Below, one piece after another: positions 15,545 to 22,780 of a stretch of DNA of 36,618 bases. Both the position numbers and the translations under genes were made by a program. Numbering within the stretch: position 1 is the stretch's first letter; each line of letters begins with the position of its first letter. Under the pieces are notes generated by a model. The model saw only the letters and a list, made by a program, of their open reading frames with translations, searched no databases and was not told where the DNA came from. This DNA is from a virus: the IMG/VR virus record IMGVR_UViG_3300037493_001409, positions 1 to 36,618 of that record; one strand, written 5' to 3'.

Positions 15545-15657
15545 GAGAAGCCCCACATCACAGCGTAAATAAACCAAAGGAAAATACCTACCGGGGCAGG
15601 TACATGAGGAGAAAGCCAAATTGCAGCAAGTAGCCCAAACATTTGTGTGTTGCTCAT
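15541..15657 (-). CDS. 38-aa membrane microprotein
   Basis: Reads MSNTQMFGLLAAIWLSP then a short Pro-rich turn and GIFLWFIYAVMWGFS. Two short hydrophobic stretches separated by HVPAPV suggest a hairpin or single membrane-spanning peptide. Both ends are coupled by ATGA overlaps (15654-15657 and 15541-15544), which is the main evidence that it is a gene. No function known. Confidence 0.6.
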   Translation of the reverse strand: MSNTQMFGLLAAIWLSPHVPAPVGIFLWFIYAVMWGFS

Positions 15658-15917
15658 GGCAGTTTGTTCCCGTAGTCGTCAAATGTTCGCCCTTGTGGTG
15701 GGCAGCAAGTGTGAAGACTGACCGGGCCAAGCGCACCCATCAACCTCTTGCCGCAGCGGTGGCAGAAGTGGCGCTCAGCTAAATAAGATATAGCCACGTT
15801 TTGTTCAGCGTTAGACCACCCGGCTTCATAGCCCTGTTTAAAGGATTTGCAATCGTCGGGGTAATGCGTCTGTGCATACTCCTTCATCGCTATGTCTAAG
15901 GCTTCTTCTTTAGTCAT
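15654..15917 (-). CDS. Small zinc-finger-like early protein (MTKE cassette)
   Basis: 87 residues starting MTKEEALDIAMKEYAQ, with CAGGAGAAGAATC before the ATG. Helical first half (CKSFKQGYEAGWSNAEQNVAISYLAERHF), then CHRCGKRL and HTCC, which together could bind one zinc. The longer open frame upstream lacks a ribosome-binding site. It shares its start region (ATGACTAAAGA) with the two genes upstream. Function unknown. Confidence 0.72.
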   Translation of the reverse strand: MTKEEALDIAMKEYAQTHYPDDCKSFKQGYEAGWSNAEQNVAISYLAERHFCHRCGKRLMGALGPVSLHTCCPPQGRTFDDYGNKLP

Positions 15918-16176
15918 GATTCTTCTCCTGTTCCAATGCTGCTCTTGTCTGCTTTGTAATTCGCTCCGCATCTTCTGCAAGTGTCCTTGCTTTGATTGGG
16001 CTATAGGGGCTTTTGTAACTGCACTTTGGGCAGACCAGCCATTCCGTAAGCGGCTCATGCTCGGGCTGTGCCAAGGCTTCTTCCGCTGCTGCAACCGTTC
16101 CGGGACATACGCCCAAGTGTCGTGTTGCCTGTAGCAAGTTTTCAAGCGCTGTGCGAAGGGCTCCGTCTTTAGTCAT
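15910..16176 (-). CDS. Small early protein with CxxC (MTKD cassette)
   Basis: 88 residues starting MTKDGALRTALENLLQATRH; GAGGAAAAGAATA precedes the ATG. It contains EEALAQPEHEP, nearly the same as EVLAQPEQEP in the upstream gene, and LVCPKCSYKSPYSP, half a zinc ribbon. The C-terminus is a charged helix ending EKNHD, whose codons overlap the next start by 8 bases. It is clearly a mosaic relative of its neighbours. Function unknown. Confidence 0.72.
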   Translation of the reverse strand: MTKDGALRTALENLLQATRHLGVCPGTVAAAEEALAQPEHEPLTEWLVCPKCSYKSPYSPIKARTLAEDAERITKQTRAALEQEKNHD

Positions 16177-16585
16177 TATTCTTTTCCTCAAGAATTTGTT
16201 CTGCCCACTTTGCACCCGTTAAAAACTTGGTGTCTCCAACCCACTCCTCCGGTAAGTCACCCCAATTCAACCCAACCCATGTGCGCTTTGGTGGGGCGGC
16301 ATAAAGGGGCGTGCTGCTATTTCCACCTGCCTTGCGACATACTTCAGCAAAATGATCTTCCCCAATCATCCCTATTCGTGCCACAGGCTCCTGCTCTGGC
16401 TGTGCCAACACCTCTTTGATCGAATCTAATGTCCATGCAGCGATACCAATAAAGTTAAATGCCTCCCGTGCGTGCCATTTTGTTCTGCCCTCTTCCGACA
16501 TTTCAGGCGGCGCAGCCATTCCTGCAAATGCAATCTTTTTCAGCGCCTCAAGCGCCAGCTTCAGTGCTTCACGTTCTTTAGTCAT
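16169..16585 (-). CDS. Early protein with LAQPEQEP and WVGL motifs (MTKE cassette)
   Basis: 138 residues starting MTKEREALKLALEALKKIAF, with AAAGGAGCTTAATC before the ATG. The N-terminal helix is of a type common in phage early proteins, followed by a central helix (REAFNFIGIAAWTLDSIKEVL), LAQPEQEP, PLYAAPP, and a C-terminal WVGLNWGDLPEEWVGD...FLTGAKWAEQILEEK. It shares the middle motif with the next gene and the WVGL...EWV end with the previous one. Function unknown. Confidence 0.75.
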   Translation of the reverse strand: MTKEREALKLALEALKKIAFAGMAAPPEMSEEGRTKWHAREAFNFIGIAAWTLDSIKEVLAQPEQEPVARIGMIGEDHFAEVCRKAGGNSSTPLYAAPPKRTWVGLNWGDLPEEWVGDTKFLTGAKWAEQILEEKNND

Positions 16586-16829
16586 GATTAAGCTCCTTTA
16601 GTTTGGCTTCGATGGCTCGGGCTACCAGTAAATCTCGCCGCCCTACTGCCCCCGCATTTGTGACCCACTCATCCGTCAGCCCAACCCACGGGCGCGGTTC
16701 ACACGCCTTGGCACACTCTGCAATAATTAGTGCAGCAAACTTTTCTGCGGCTTCGTGTGCGTTGCCCCCTCGACTGCTTGGGCCTAGGAGTCCCGCTTGT
16801 TCAGCAAGTTCTTGTATGCGGTTGTTCAT
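16578..16829 (-). CDS. Early protein with WVGL motif
   Basis: 83 residues starting MNNRIQELAEQAGL, with helical AHEAAEKFAALIIAECAKACE, a common opening in phage early proteins, and PWVGLTDEWVTNAGAVGRRDLLVARAIEAKLKEL at the end. The start overlaps the stop of the upstream 32-aa frame (ATGA) and GAGGATG lies about 10 bases upstream. Its last 8 coding bases overlap the next start. Function unknown. Confidence 0.75.
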   Translation of the reverse strand: MNNRIQELAEQAGLLGPSSRGGNAHEAAEKFAALIIAECAKACEPRPWVGLTDEWVTNAGAVGRRDLLVARAIEAKLKELNHD

Positions 16830-16924
16830 AGCGGTGCATCCTCATGGTTGTTAGGGTTGAACTTAGGCAGCGGTGCGTTTGGCTGTCGTACTGGCAGCGT
16901 TAAGGGGAAGGGCCAGTTAGTCAT
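16826..16924 (-). CDS. 32-aa Pro-rich microprotein
   Basis: Reads MTNWPFPLTLPVRQPN then APLPKFNPNNHEDAPL. The ATG at 16924 lies inside the stop region of the upstream microprotein (8-base overlap, ATGACTAA) with AAGGATG before it, and its own stop overlaps the next start as ATGA. The proline pattern resembles short phage peptides but has no known function. Confidence 0.55.
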   Translation of the reverse strand: MTNWPFPLTLPVRQPNAPLPKFNPNNHEDAPL

Positions 16925-17015
16925 TGCAGTCATCCTTCATAATTAAATACAGCACATACCCCGCGCCTAGACACAAAGCCACGGCAATCAAGAGCACACC
17001 AAATAAGATAATCAT
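16917..17015 (-). CDS. 32-aa single-span membrane microprotein
   Basis: Reads MIIFGV-type: residues 1-26 are hydrophobic (MIILFGVLLIAVALCLGAG then YVLYLIM) and the tail is KDDCND. A single membrane helix with a charged C-terminal end. The start overlaps the upstream stop (ATGA, 17012-17015) and the end overlaps the next start. Function unknown. Confidence 0.6.
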   Translation of the reverse strand: MIILFGVLLIAVALCLGAGYVLYLIMKDDCND

Positions 17016-17335
17016 GTGGAAAACCCTCTGCTTTGGCATTTCAAAGCATCATCTGCACCCGGACGCATTTGCTGGAATATCTCACCGTCACCAGTGCGGT
17101 AAGTATCACGATCCCAAATGCTTGCATTGGCAGGCGTAGCAGCACCTTTTAACTTAGGCATCAGGACAGCACCACCGCGCACATATCGCGAAGGGTTCTT
17201 GTCGGTCAGCGGGGCTAGTGCATGGGCCGGGTTGTGCCGATTCTCACGCAATACTTTGCGAGTGCGTTCTTCAATGCTGCGTGTAATCTGTGCTTCGCCA
17301 CTTTTGCGTGATAGCCCGGTCAGTTGGCGATTCAT
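17012..17335 (-). CDS. Hypothetical basic early protein
   Basis: 107 residues, basic in the first half (MNRQLTGLSRKSGEAQ... RTRKVLRENRHN), then NPSRYVRGGAVLMPKLKGAATPAN and IWDRDTYRTGDGEIFQQMRPGADDALKCQSRG. The start overlaps the upstream stop (ATGA). The repeated R/K residues suggest nucleic-acid contact, but no known fold is apparent. I do not recognise the family. Confidence 0.72.
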   Translation of the reverse strand: MNRQLTGLSRKSGEAQITRSIEERTRKVLRENRHNPAHALAPLTDKNPSRYVRGGAVLMPKLKGAATPANASIWDRDTYRTGDGEIFQQMRPGADDALKCQSRGFST

Positions 17336-17517
17336 TTGGCATACCCCAGATATGTCGTCAGACGCTTGATTCGGTCATTGTGGTACTCAGACATACGGTG
17401 CGCGTATTCTTGGCTCGTTTGGGCCTCTAACAAACCGCGCTGCGCTTGCTCTAACTCGCGTACCGCCAGCGTCATTGCGCTTGGTGCTCTAAATAGTTCT
17501 TTTAGTTTTTCAATCAT
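17332..17517 (-). CDS. Small coiled-coil early protein
   Basis: 61 residues, entirely helical by composition: MIEKLKELFRAPSAMTLAVRELEQAQRGLLEAQTSQEYAHRMSEYHNDRIKRL. Hydrophobic residues with heptad-like spacing suggest a coiled coil. This kind of small helical protein (EYHNDRIKRL) is frequent in phage early regions. Coupled by ATGA overlaps on both sides. Function unknown. Confidence 0.72.
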   Translation of the reverse strand: MIEKLKELFRAPSAMTLAVRELEQAQRGLLEAQTSQEYAHRMSEYHNDRIKRLTTYLGYAK

Positions 17518-17702
17518 GGTTTTCTTCCTATTTTTAAAAGTTCAATACGTTCACGGTTAGTGCGTAAGGTGCTGTACCGTTGGTGGATACGCTCCAACAT
17601 CTTCACCCGTTTGTGTACGGTTTTTTCTTCTTCTAACAAGTCCAACAATTGTTGTTCTGTATATTCGTTTGCTTCAAGATGGAATTTTCTCCAAGTTTTC
17701 AA
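17514..17702 (-). CDS. Small helical early protein with TTG start
   Basis: 62 residues, highly charged and helical (EQQLLDLLEEEKTVHKRVKMLERIHQRYSTLRTNRERIELLKIG). The start is a TTG at 17702 with a strong GGAGGT ribosome-binding site 6 bases upstream; no ATG exists near. It overlaps the end of the 54-aa gene by 29 bases in another frame. Could be a DNA-binding or oligomerising helical protein; no family recognised. Confidence 0.7.
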   Translation of the reverse strand: MKTWRKFHLEANEYTEQQLLDLLEEEKTVHKRVKMLERIHQRYSTLRTNRERIELLKIGRKP

Positions 17703-17838
17703 TTTTGACCTCCAGTTCAGTAATTTTTAGATTGACTTTTTGATAAGCCCGATTCGCACTGTTGTACGTCCGGGTACGGATTAAACGTTCTGCTTTCGCA
17801 GCTCTTAGTTTTGCTTTGATTTGAAGTAATCTTTTCAT
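17674..17838 (-). CDS. 54-aa basic coiled-coil protein
   Basis: Reads MKRLLQIKAKLRAAKAERLI then RTRTYNSANRAYQKVNLKITELEVKIENLEKIPS in the reverse strand. Basic first half and a leucine/isoleucine heptad in the second. It starts 39 bases after the primase-helicase stop and has no ribosome-binding site. A TATAAC 3 bases before the ATG might be the -10 of a promoter giving a leaderless mRNA. The strong ribosome-binding site of the next gene lies inside it. Confidence 0.55.
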   Translation of the reverse strand: MKRLLQIKAKLRAAKAERLIRTRTYNSANRAYQKVNLKITELEVKIENLEKIPS

Positions 17839-17876
17839 GTTATAAAGTTTATCACGGTTAAAAGTAAATAGTTAAA

Positions 17877-19895
17877 TTATTTTTTCAGAATCATTCCTGA
17901 TGCTGTGCCGGGTTCCACCACAATCCAGCCGTTCTCTTGCGGTTCAATCAAACCCGCATCAATTAATTTCTTGATGTAAGTTCCCGGCGCTTCCATCGAG
18001 CCAATCAAATTACGTCTAGAACCTACGGTGCTGGACTTGGGATTAGCTTGAATGCCATTCTTTACGGCGTAGTCGGTCAGCACTGACCTTGTGAGGTACG
18101 GCAAACCGCCACGGTCTTCTGCGCCTGATTCCCACCATGCACGTTCAAAATCAACAAACACTTGGCCTTCTTCTTTTTTCTTGACTTCGGGTTGTTGGCC
18201 TTTGACTACGACTGCACTGGTAACGGCTTCCCCGTCTTCATCAAGCCAACCGGGTATTGCTACGGATTCCAAGTCAACGTAAACCGTCTGCGCCATTTCA
18301 GCGTCTTTGCTCTTGCGCTGGACAATCTGCATGGACGCACCTGGCTTGCCGGGAATGATGCTTATCTCAATGTCCAAAGCGCCACGCCATGCTGACGAAC
18401 CCCGTGCGCGGTGTTGGGCTTCCTCTGACACGCCAGTGTGGTGAACCAGAATCACGGTGCAATCGAACTCTTGCATCAAGGCTGCACACGCATCAAGCAT
18501 GGTCTTAGCATCTTGTGCGCTGTTCTCGTCACCCGCCATGAATCGGTGCAGGGTGTCTACCGTAATGACGTTGGGTTTAATCTTGAGCGCCCGGACTGCT
18601 TCCACCACCTTGAGATAACCGGGTGCGGTATTCAGGTCTAACCCTGATTTGGACACCCACATATTCAGGCTGGTCACGCTGTTCTTATGCTTCCAGGCGG
18701 CAATCCGGCTTCGCAATCCGTGGTGGCCTTCGCCTGCCAAATAAACCATGTTTCCAGCTTTGACCTTGTGGCCTAACCAAGTTGGTTTGCCTGATGCAAT
18801 GTGCAGCATCCAATCCAAAGTTACGAATGTTTTACCGCCTCCACTCGGGCCATGCACCATCACTAAGGCTTGGTCTTGTATCCAATGCTTCACAAGCCAT
18901 GAAAGGGGTGCTGGCTGCTCTGAAAACCCATCGGCAGGGATTAGGTAGTCTGTTGCAATTGGTGGCTTTAAAAGCAAAGCCAAGTCATGCCCTGCTTGCA
19001 CGAAATCGTTTGCGTCACCAAGGACAGGCGGCATAGTCATACGAACCCCAAATTTTGCGCTGGCTTGTTCTGCGTAGCGTAGGCCCACGCCACTTGCGTC
19101 ATTGTCGGCAACAATGCAAATGTCCAAGGTTGGATTACTCGCCTTGAGAATGCCCGTGATAGGGACTAGGTTGCTGGCGCTGTAAGCCACGGCACAGGGT
19201 TGTCCTGTTACGGCTTGAATGGTGGCGGCGGTTGCAAAACCTTCAGCAATGTAAAGCGTATCGGCTTCGTCCAGACTGCCCAACATCCAGAACATGGAGC
19301 CAGTTGCACCGCCGGGGTGGTATTTCTTGTCACCGTCACCCGATATATATTGGATGCTGGCAAGTTCACCGTCTTCGTTGTACAAAGGAACCATCAAACG
19401 CCCGTCACCCGTCACCCGTGCGCCATGTGGACTGATTCCCTTCTTGGCTAAGTACGGGTGTTCGGGGCTGGCTGCTCCACCTTCTGACCAGATCAATTCC
19501 ACGGTTTGCGCTGCAACTTCGCGGGTCTTGGCTTGCTCTGCATCACGCTTGGTCTTGGCTTCGGCAAACCGTTTGGTCTGCGCCATTTCCTCGGCTACGG
19601 TAAGGCTGCGTCCAATCTCTGCCTTCCATGTGAGTTCAACACCAGAACGCCAGCAACCGAATCGTCCTGCGGGAATACCATCATTGAACGCCACGTACCA
19701 GCCAGGCTTATCGTGACCGCCTTCGCCTTTGGTTCCACTGTTGAATCGGTGCAGCTTACCGTCTAAGTAAATAATTTCTGGTGGCTTTAAACCAACGCCA
19801 AGCATGGCATCCTTTAGTTGGTCTTCAGGTGCAGAAACCTGCTTTGGAGGGGGTGGTGACCAAGGGCCACCGAAGATACTTGCAAGGTCTGACAT
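17877..19895 (-). CDS. Primase-helicase (Toprim + RepA-like ATPase)
   Basis: 672 residues. The N-terminal part (about 1-200) resembles the region before Toprim in phage primases, but has no CxxC zinc finger. Toprim motifs follow: IAEGFATAATI with Glu218, VADNDASG (D264, D266) and GDANDF (294-298). The second half is a RecA-fold helicase of the RepA/AAA_25 type: Walker A GPSGGGKT (349-356), Walker B VITVDT (443-448), VHHTG (484-488) and RGSSA (498-502). A winged-helix-like C-terminus ends the protein. It would unwind DNA and lay primers for the host polymerase. AAAGGATG precedes the ATG. It opens the minus-strand operon, divergent from the Sak4-like gene. Confidence 0.9.
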   Translation of the reverse strand: MSDLASIFGGPWSPPPPKQVSAPEDQLKDAMLGVGLKPPEIIYLDGKLHRFNSGTKGEGGHDKPGWYVAFNDGIPAGRFGCWRSGVELTWKAEIGRSLTVAEEMAQTKRFAEAKTKRDAEQAKTREVAAQTVELIWSEGGAASPEHPYLAKKGISPHGARVTGDGRLMVPLYNEDGELASIQYISGDGDKKYHPGGATGSMFWMLGSLDEADTLYIAEGFATAATIQAVTGQPCAVAYSASNLVPITGILKASNPTLDICIVADNDASGVGLRYAEQASAKFGVRMTMPPVLGDANDFVQAGHDLALLLKPPIATDYLIPADGFSEQPAPLSWLVKHWIQDQALVMVHGPSGGGKTFVTLDWMLHIASGKPTWLGHKVKAGNMVYLAGEGHHGLRSRIAAWKHKNSVTSLNMWVSKSGLDLNTAPGYLKVVEAVRALKIKPNVITVDTLHRFMAGDENSAQDAKTMLDACAALMQEFDCTVILVHHTGVSEEAQHRARGSSAWRGALDIEISIIPGKPGASMQIVQRKSKDAEMAQTVYVDLESVAIPGWLDEDGEAVTSAVVVKGQQPEVKKKEEGQVFVDFERAWWESGAEDRGGLPYLTRSVLTDYAVKNGIQANPKSSTVGSRRNLIGSMEAPGTYIKKLIDAGLIEPQENGWIVVEPGTASGMILKK

Positions 19896-19923
19896 TTATT
19901 TTTCATCCTTTGTTAAAAAGTTG

Positions 19924-19954
19924 TTGACACTGTACCATGAACTTATGCTAAACT
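19924..19954 (+). promoter_or_regulatory. Candidate promoter for the recombination operon
   Basis: TTGACA at 19924-19929 is a perfect -35. TAAACT at 19949-19954, preceded by TG one base upstream (TGcTAAACT), could serve as extended -10 with a long 19-base spacer. The region lies in the 113-base gap between the divergent primase-helicase and Sak4-like genes. The start of transcription is unproven. Confidence 0.55.
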
Positions 19955-20008
19955 GCAATCACATTACGAACTGAGTCCAGACGGTAATGCAAACTGAAGG
20001 AGAGCCAT

Positions 20009-20674
20009 ATGGCTATTTCATTGAAACGTACGGGCGGTTTATCTGCGCATGGTGTCAAGGTGCTGGTATACGGCGCGGCTGGTGCGGGAAAGACTTCCCT
20101 TATCAAGACGTTGCCGAATGTCGTTGTATTGTCTGCCGAGGGCGGTCTGCTGTCTATCCAAGACGCTGACTTACCGTATCTGGAGATTACAAGTATGGAA
20201 GATTTGCGTGAGGCTTACAGTTGGGTTCTGGAATCTGAGTACAAAAGCGTAGCACTCGATTCAATCAGCGAAATCGCTGAAGTCTGTTTGAACTACGAAA
20301 AGAAGGTCAACAAAGACCCACGCGCTGCATACGGTGCAATGCAGGAACAAATGGCTGACATCATTCGGGCCTTCCGTGACTTGCCAAACCGCCATGTATT
20401 GATGACTGCCAAACTGGAGAAAACACAGGATGAAATGGGCCGGGTACTGTACAGCCCATCAATGCCGGGTAACAAAACTGGTCAGGCATTGCCTTACTTC
20501 TTTGATGAAGTGTTGGCCTTGCGTGTTGAAAAGGATGCCGAGGGCAACACCCAACGCGCCTTAATGTGCGACTCTGATGGCTTGTGGCTTGCCAAAGACC
20601 GTAGCGGCAAACTTGGTGCATGGGAAGCACCAGACTTGAACGCCATTATCGAAAAGATTGGTGGTGCAGCATGA
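20009..20674 (+). CDS. Sak4-like ATPase (single-strand annealing, AAA_24)
   Basis: 221 residues. Walker A GAAGAGKT at 22-29 follows GVKVLVYG; LPNVVVLSAEGGLLSI and VALDSISEIAEV (Walker B-like) are typical of the phage nucleotide-binding AAA_24/Sak4 family. Rad51-like Sak4 proteins anneal or pair single-stranded DNA in phage recombination and work with the phage SSB. AAGGAG lies 6 bases before the ATG. First gene of the plus operon with a DUF669-like protein and a RecB-type nuclease, the usual partners. The start of the next gene overlaps by ATGA. Confidence 0.88.
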   Translation: MAISLKRTGGLSAHGVKVLVYGAAGAGKTSLIKTLPNVVVLSAEGGLLSIQDADLPYLEITSMEDLREAYSWVLESEYKSVALDSISEIAEVCLNYEKKVNKDPRAAYGAMQEQMADIIRAFRDLPNRHVLMTAKLEKTQDEMGRVLYSPSMPGNKTGQALPYFFDEVLALRVEKDAEGNTQRALMCDSDGLWLAKDRSGKLGAWEAPDLNAIIEKIGGAA

Positions 20675-20868
20675 GTGCCCCATCGGTTGGTTTGATTGCC
20701 TTGTGGACAGGCGAATTGTCTTCTAACGTGGAACACATGAAAAATATGTGCATTCACCAAATGAAAGATGATGAACTCGCACAGTTCAGTATCTTTGCTC
20801 AAAATGCTAGTTATTCCTTAGCATCACTTATGAAATACGTACAACAAATTCAGGAGAATGAACAATGA
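20671..20868 (+). CDS. Small hypothetical protein
   Basis: 65 residues starting MSAPSVGLIALWTGELSSNVEHM. Mostly helical with several Met and His (MKNMCIHQMKDDELAQFSIF) and a helical C-terminus. The ATG overlaps the Sak4-like stop (ATGA), and the stop overlaps the next start the same way. An earlier in-frame start would run deep into the Sak4-like gene. Function unknown. Confidence 0.72.
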   Translation: MSAPSVGLIALWTGELSSNVEHMKNMCIHQMKDDELAQFSIFAQNASYSLASLMKYVQQIQENEQ

Positions 20869-21236
20869 CACTTTATCAAGAATGGCTAGATGCCAAGGCG
20901 CGGGAAACCGCTGCGGTTGCTGACCGTCGCAATCTCGAAGACCAAATGATTGTTGCGTTTCATGTTCCTAAAAACTTGGATACCACCATCAAACAAGAAC
21001 TTGATGGCTACGTTATCAAGATGGAGGGTCGAATCAACAAAAAGATTGACGCTGACAAGTTACAAATGCTGGCGGCTGAAGCTGGCCTATCTGAACACCT
21101 TACCAGCCTCTTTCGCTGGAAACCCGAAATCATTGCGAAGGCTTGGGGAGCAGCAGATGAAGCTATCACTAAGCCTTTGCTTGATGCCATTACGTCCACA
21201 CCCGGACGCCCAACTTTCACCATTACCAAGGAATAA
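20865..21236 (+). CDS. Hypothetical recombination-operon protein
   Basis: 123 residues: a charged helical N-terminus (MTLYQEWLDAKARETAAVADRRNLEDQMIVAF), then a small mixed region (TTIKQELDGYVIKMEGRINKKIDADKLQMLAAEAGL) and FRWKPEIIAKAWGAADEAIT. The pattern recurs in proteins encoded next to Sak4/SSB genes in other phages, so a role in the recombination complex is likely, but I know no activity. AGGAG precedes the ATG, which overlaps the upstream stop (ATGA). Confidence 0.78.
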   Translation: MTLYQEWLDAKARETAAVADRRNLEDQMIVAFHVPKNLDTTIKQELDGYVIKMEGRINKKIDADKLQMLAAEAGLSEHLTSLFRWKPEIIAKAWGAADEAITKPLLDAITSTPGRPTFTITKE

Positions 21237-21238
21237 TC

Positions 21239-21718
21239 ATGGCTTTTTTAGATGAAGAATTTAGCGTTGACTCGCTTCCCGTATCGACCAGCAACTTTGA
21301 CCCATTGCCCGAAGGCTGGTACAACGCCACGATTACAGGCGCAGAAATTAAAGCCACTAAAGCAGGCGATGGAAAGTACATTGCTTGCAAGTACACCATT
21401 ACAGGCCCATCACACCAAGGCCGGGTTATTTTTGGCAACTTGAACATTAAGAACGCCAGCACTAAGGCAGAAGAAATTGGTCGGCAACAGTTGGGCGAGA
21501 TCATGCGTGCTATCGGCTTGGTTAAGGTGTCGGACACTGACCAATTGATCGGCGGTAACCTTGGCATCAAACTGTCAGTGAAGACGGGCGAGTATGCAGG
21601 CAATGAAGTGAAGGGCTTTAAATCATTGGGCGGTTCACCGTCACCGATGGCTAAACCATCATCAATGCCAACTGCACCTGGCCTTGCCAAAGCTGCACCA
21701 CCTTGGTTGAAAAAGTAA
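21239..21718 (+). CDS. DUF669-like protein (probable SSB role)
   Basis: 159 residues. FDPLPEGWYNATITGAEIKATKAGDGKYIACKYTI, followed by RVIFGNLNIKNASTKAEEIGRQQLGEIMRAIG and a D(T/Q)LIGGNLGIKLSVKTGEYAGNEVKGF segment, is characteristic of DUF669, a family usually linked to phage recombination genes and thought to act like a single-strand DNA-binding protein. The C-terminus is Pro/Ala-rich and ends PWLKK; unlike typical SSB tails it is not acidic. AAGGAATAATC precedes the start. Confidence 0.85.
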   Translation: MAFLDEEFSVDSLPVSTSNFDPLPEGWYNATITGAEIKATKAGDGKYIACKYTITGPSHQGRVIFGNLNIKNASTKAEEIGRQQLGEIMRAIGLVKVSDTDQLIGGNLGIKLSVKTGEYAGNEVKGFKSLGGSPSPMAKPSSMPTAPGLAKAAPPWLKK

Positions 21719-21727
21719 TCAAAAAAA

Positions 21728-21751
21728 TACCCCGCTTGTAACGGCGGGGTA
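21728..21751. terminator. Hairpin with T-tract on the minus strand
   Basis: TACCCCGC (21728-21735) pairs with GCGGGGTA (21744-21751) around a TTGTAACG loop. Seven A's lie before it (21721-21727) and five A's follow the paired arm, so on the minus strand it reads as a textbook intrinsic terminator. On the plus strand it has no T-run and would act as an intergenic hairpin before the nuclease gene. Possible roles: stop antisense transcription, or stabilise the upstream mRNA. Confidence 0.65.
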
Positions 21752-21772
21752 AAAATCAACAGGAGAGAAACC

Positions 21773-22780
21773 ATGAAGATTCCCGAACAAGATATTACCA
21801 TCACTTCCCTCATTGACGAAGCGCATGAATCCCGTTCTGAAAAGCCACGGGGCCACATGGGTTGCAGTACCTTGGGCCACCATTGCGAACGCTGGATGTG
21901 GTTGTCCTTCCGTTGGGCGGTGCAGGAGAAATTCAAAGGCCGTATATTGCGTTTGTTTCGCCGGGGCAACAATGAAGAAGCCACCATCATTAGCGACTTA
22001 CGCGCTATCGGCATGAGTGTGAACGGTACTCAACGCCGGGTTGACTTTGGTAGTCATGTTAGCGGCTCTCTGGACGGTATCGGCAAAGGCGTGCTTGGTG
22101 CACCAAAGACTGAGCACGTATTGGAATTTAAAACCCATAGTCTCAAGTCATTTAACGACTTGGAAAAAAACGGCGTTGCCAAGTCCAAGCCGATGCACTT
22201 CACGCAGTGCCAAGTTTATATGCACGGCACGGAGTTAAAACGAGCCTTGTATGTCGCAGTCTGCAAAGATGACGACCGTATCTACACCGAGCGTTTGGAG
22301 TATGACCGCGACCATGCGGTGAAAGCCATTGAAAAGGGTCAACGTCTGGCCCTGACTGACCGCCTACCGCCACCCATAAGCACTGACCCAAGCTGGTTTG
22401 AGTGCAAGATGTGCGCGGGGCATGAGTTCTGCCACAAGACCAAGACCACCAAGCAGGTTAACTGCCGGACCTGCGCCCACATTACGCCATTGTCTGATTC
22501 AACTTGGCATTGTGCCAAATGGGATGATGTTGTGCCGACTGACGCGCAGCACGAAGGTTGTGAATCTCATGTTCTGCACCCTGACTTAGTGCCGTGGAAG
22601 CGCCTGGACGGGCCTAGCGATTGGGTTGCGGTGTATGAGATAGACGGGCAAGGCTTGGCTAACGGTGAGCCAGGCGAGGGCGTGTATGGCAGCAAGGAAT
22701 TGTTAGCCAATGCTGCGGCTTGTCGTGACCCCGCGGTTAACCAGTTGCGCCAGGAATGGGATGGAAGGGTGGTTGGATAA
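21773..22780 (+). CDS. RecB/Cas4-like PD-(D/E)XK exonuclease with cysteine clusters
   Basis: 335 residues. The nuclease core shows GSLDG (D101), LEFKTH (E118, K120) and the downstream QCQVYMHG (Gln-x3-Tyr type), the order of RecB/Cas4 nucleases. HHCERWMW (C38) and Cx2Cx5C at 211-220 (C211, C214, C220) form the spacing of a 4Fe-4S cluster as in Cas4/AddB-type nucleases. A second cysteine set (C231, C234, C247, with more at 265) could bind zinc. It would resect DNA ends to make single strands for the Sak4-like protein. AGGAG before the ATG. The stop overlaps the helicase start (TAATG). Confidence 0.85.
   Translation: MKIPEQDITITSLIDEAHESRSEKPRGHMGCSTLGHHCERWMWLSFRWAVQEKFKGRILRLFRRGNNEEATIISDLRAIGMSVNGTQRRVDFGSHVSGSLDGIGKGVLGAPKTEHVLEFKTHSLKSFNDLEKNGVAKSKPMHFTQCQVYMHGTELKRALYVAVCKDDDRIYTERLEYDRDHAVKAIEKGQRLALTDRLPPPISTDPSWFECKMCAGHEFCHKTKTTKQVNCRTCAHITPLSDSTWHCAKWDDVVPTDAQHEGCESHVLHPDLVPWKRLDGPSDWVAVYEIDGQGLANGEPGEGVYGSKELLANAAACRDPAVNQLRQEWDGRVVG

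Noticed and set aside
21223-22014. 263-residue minus-strand frame across the DUF669-like and nuclease genes
   Set aside because: It crosses a terminator hairpin and two well-supported plus genes; the translation has no recognisable features.
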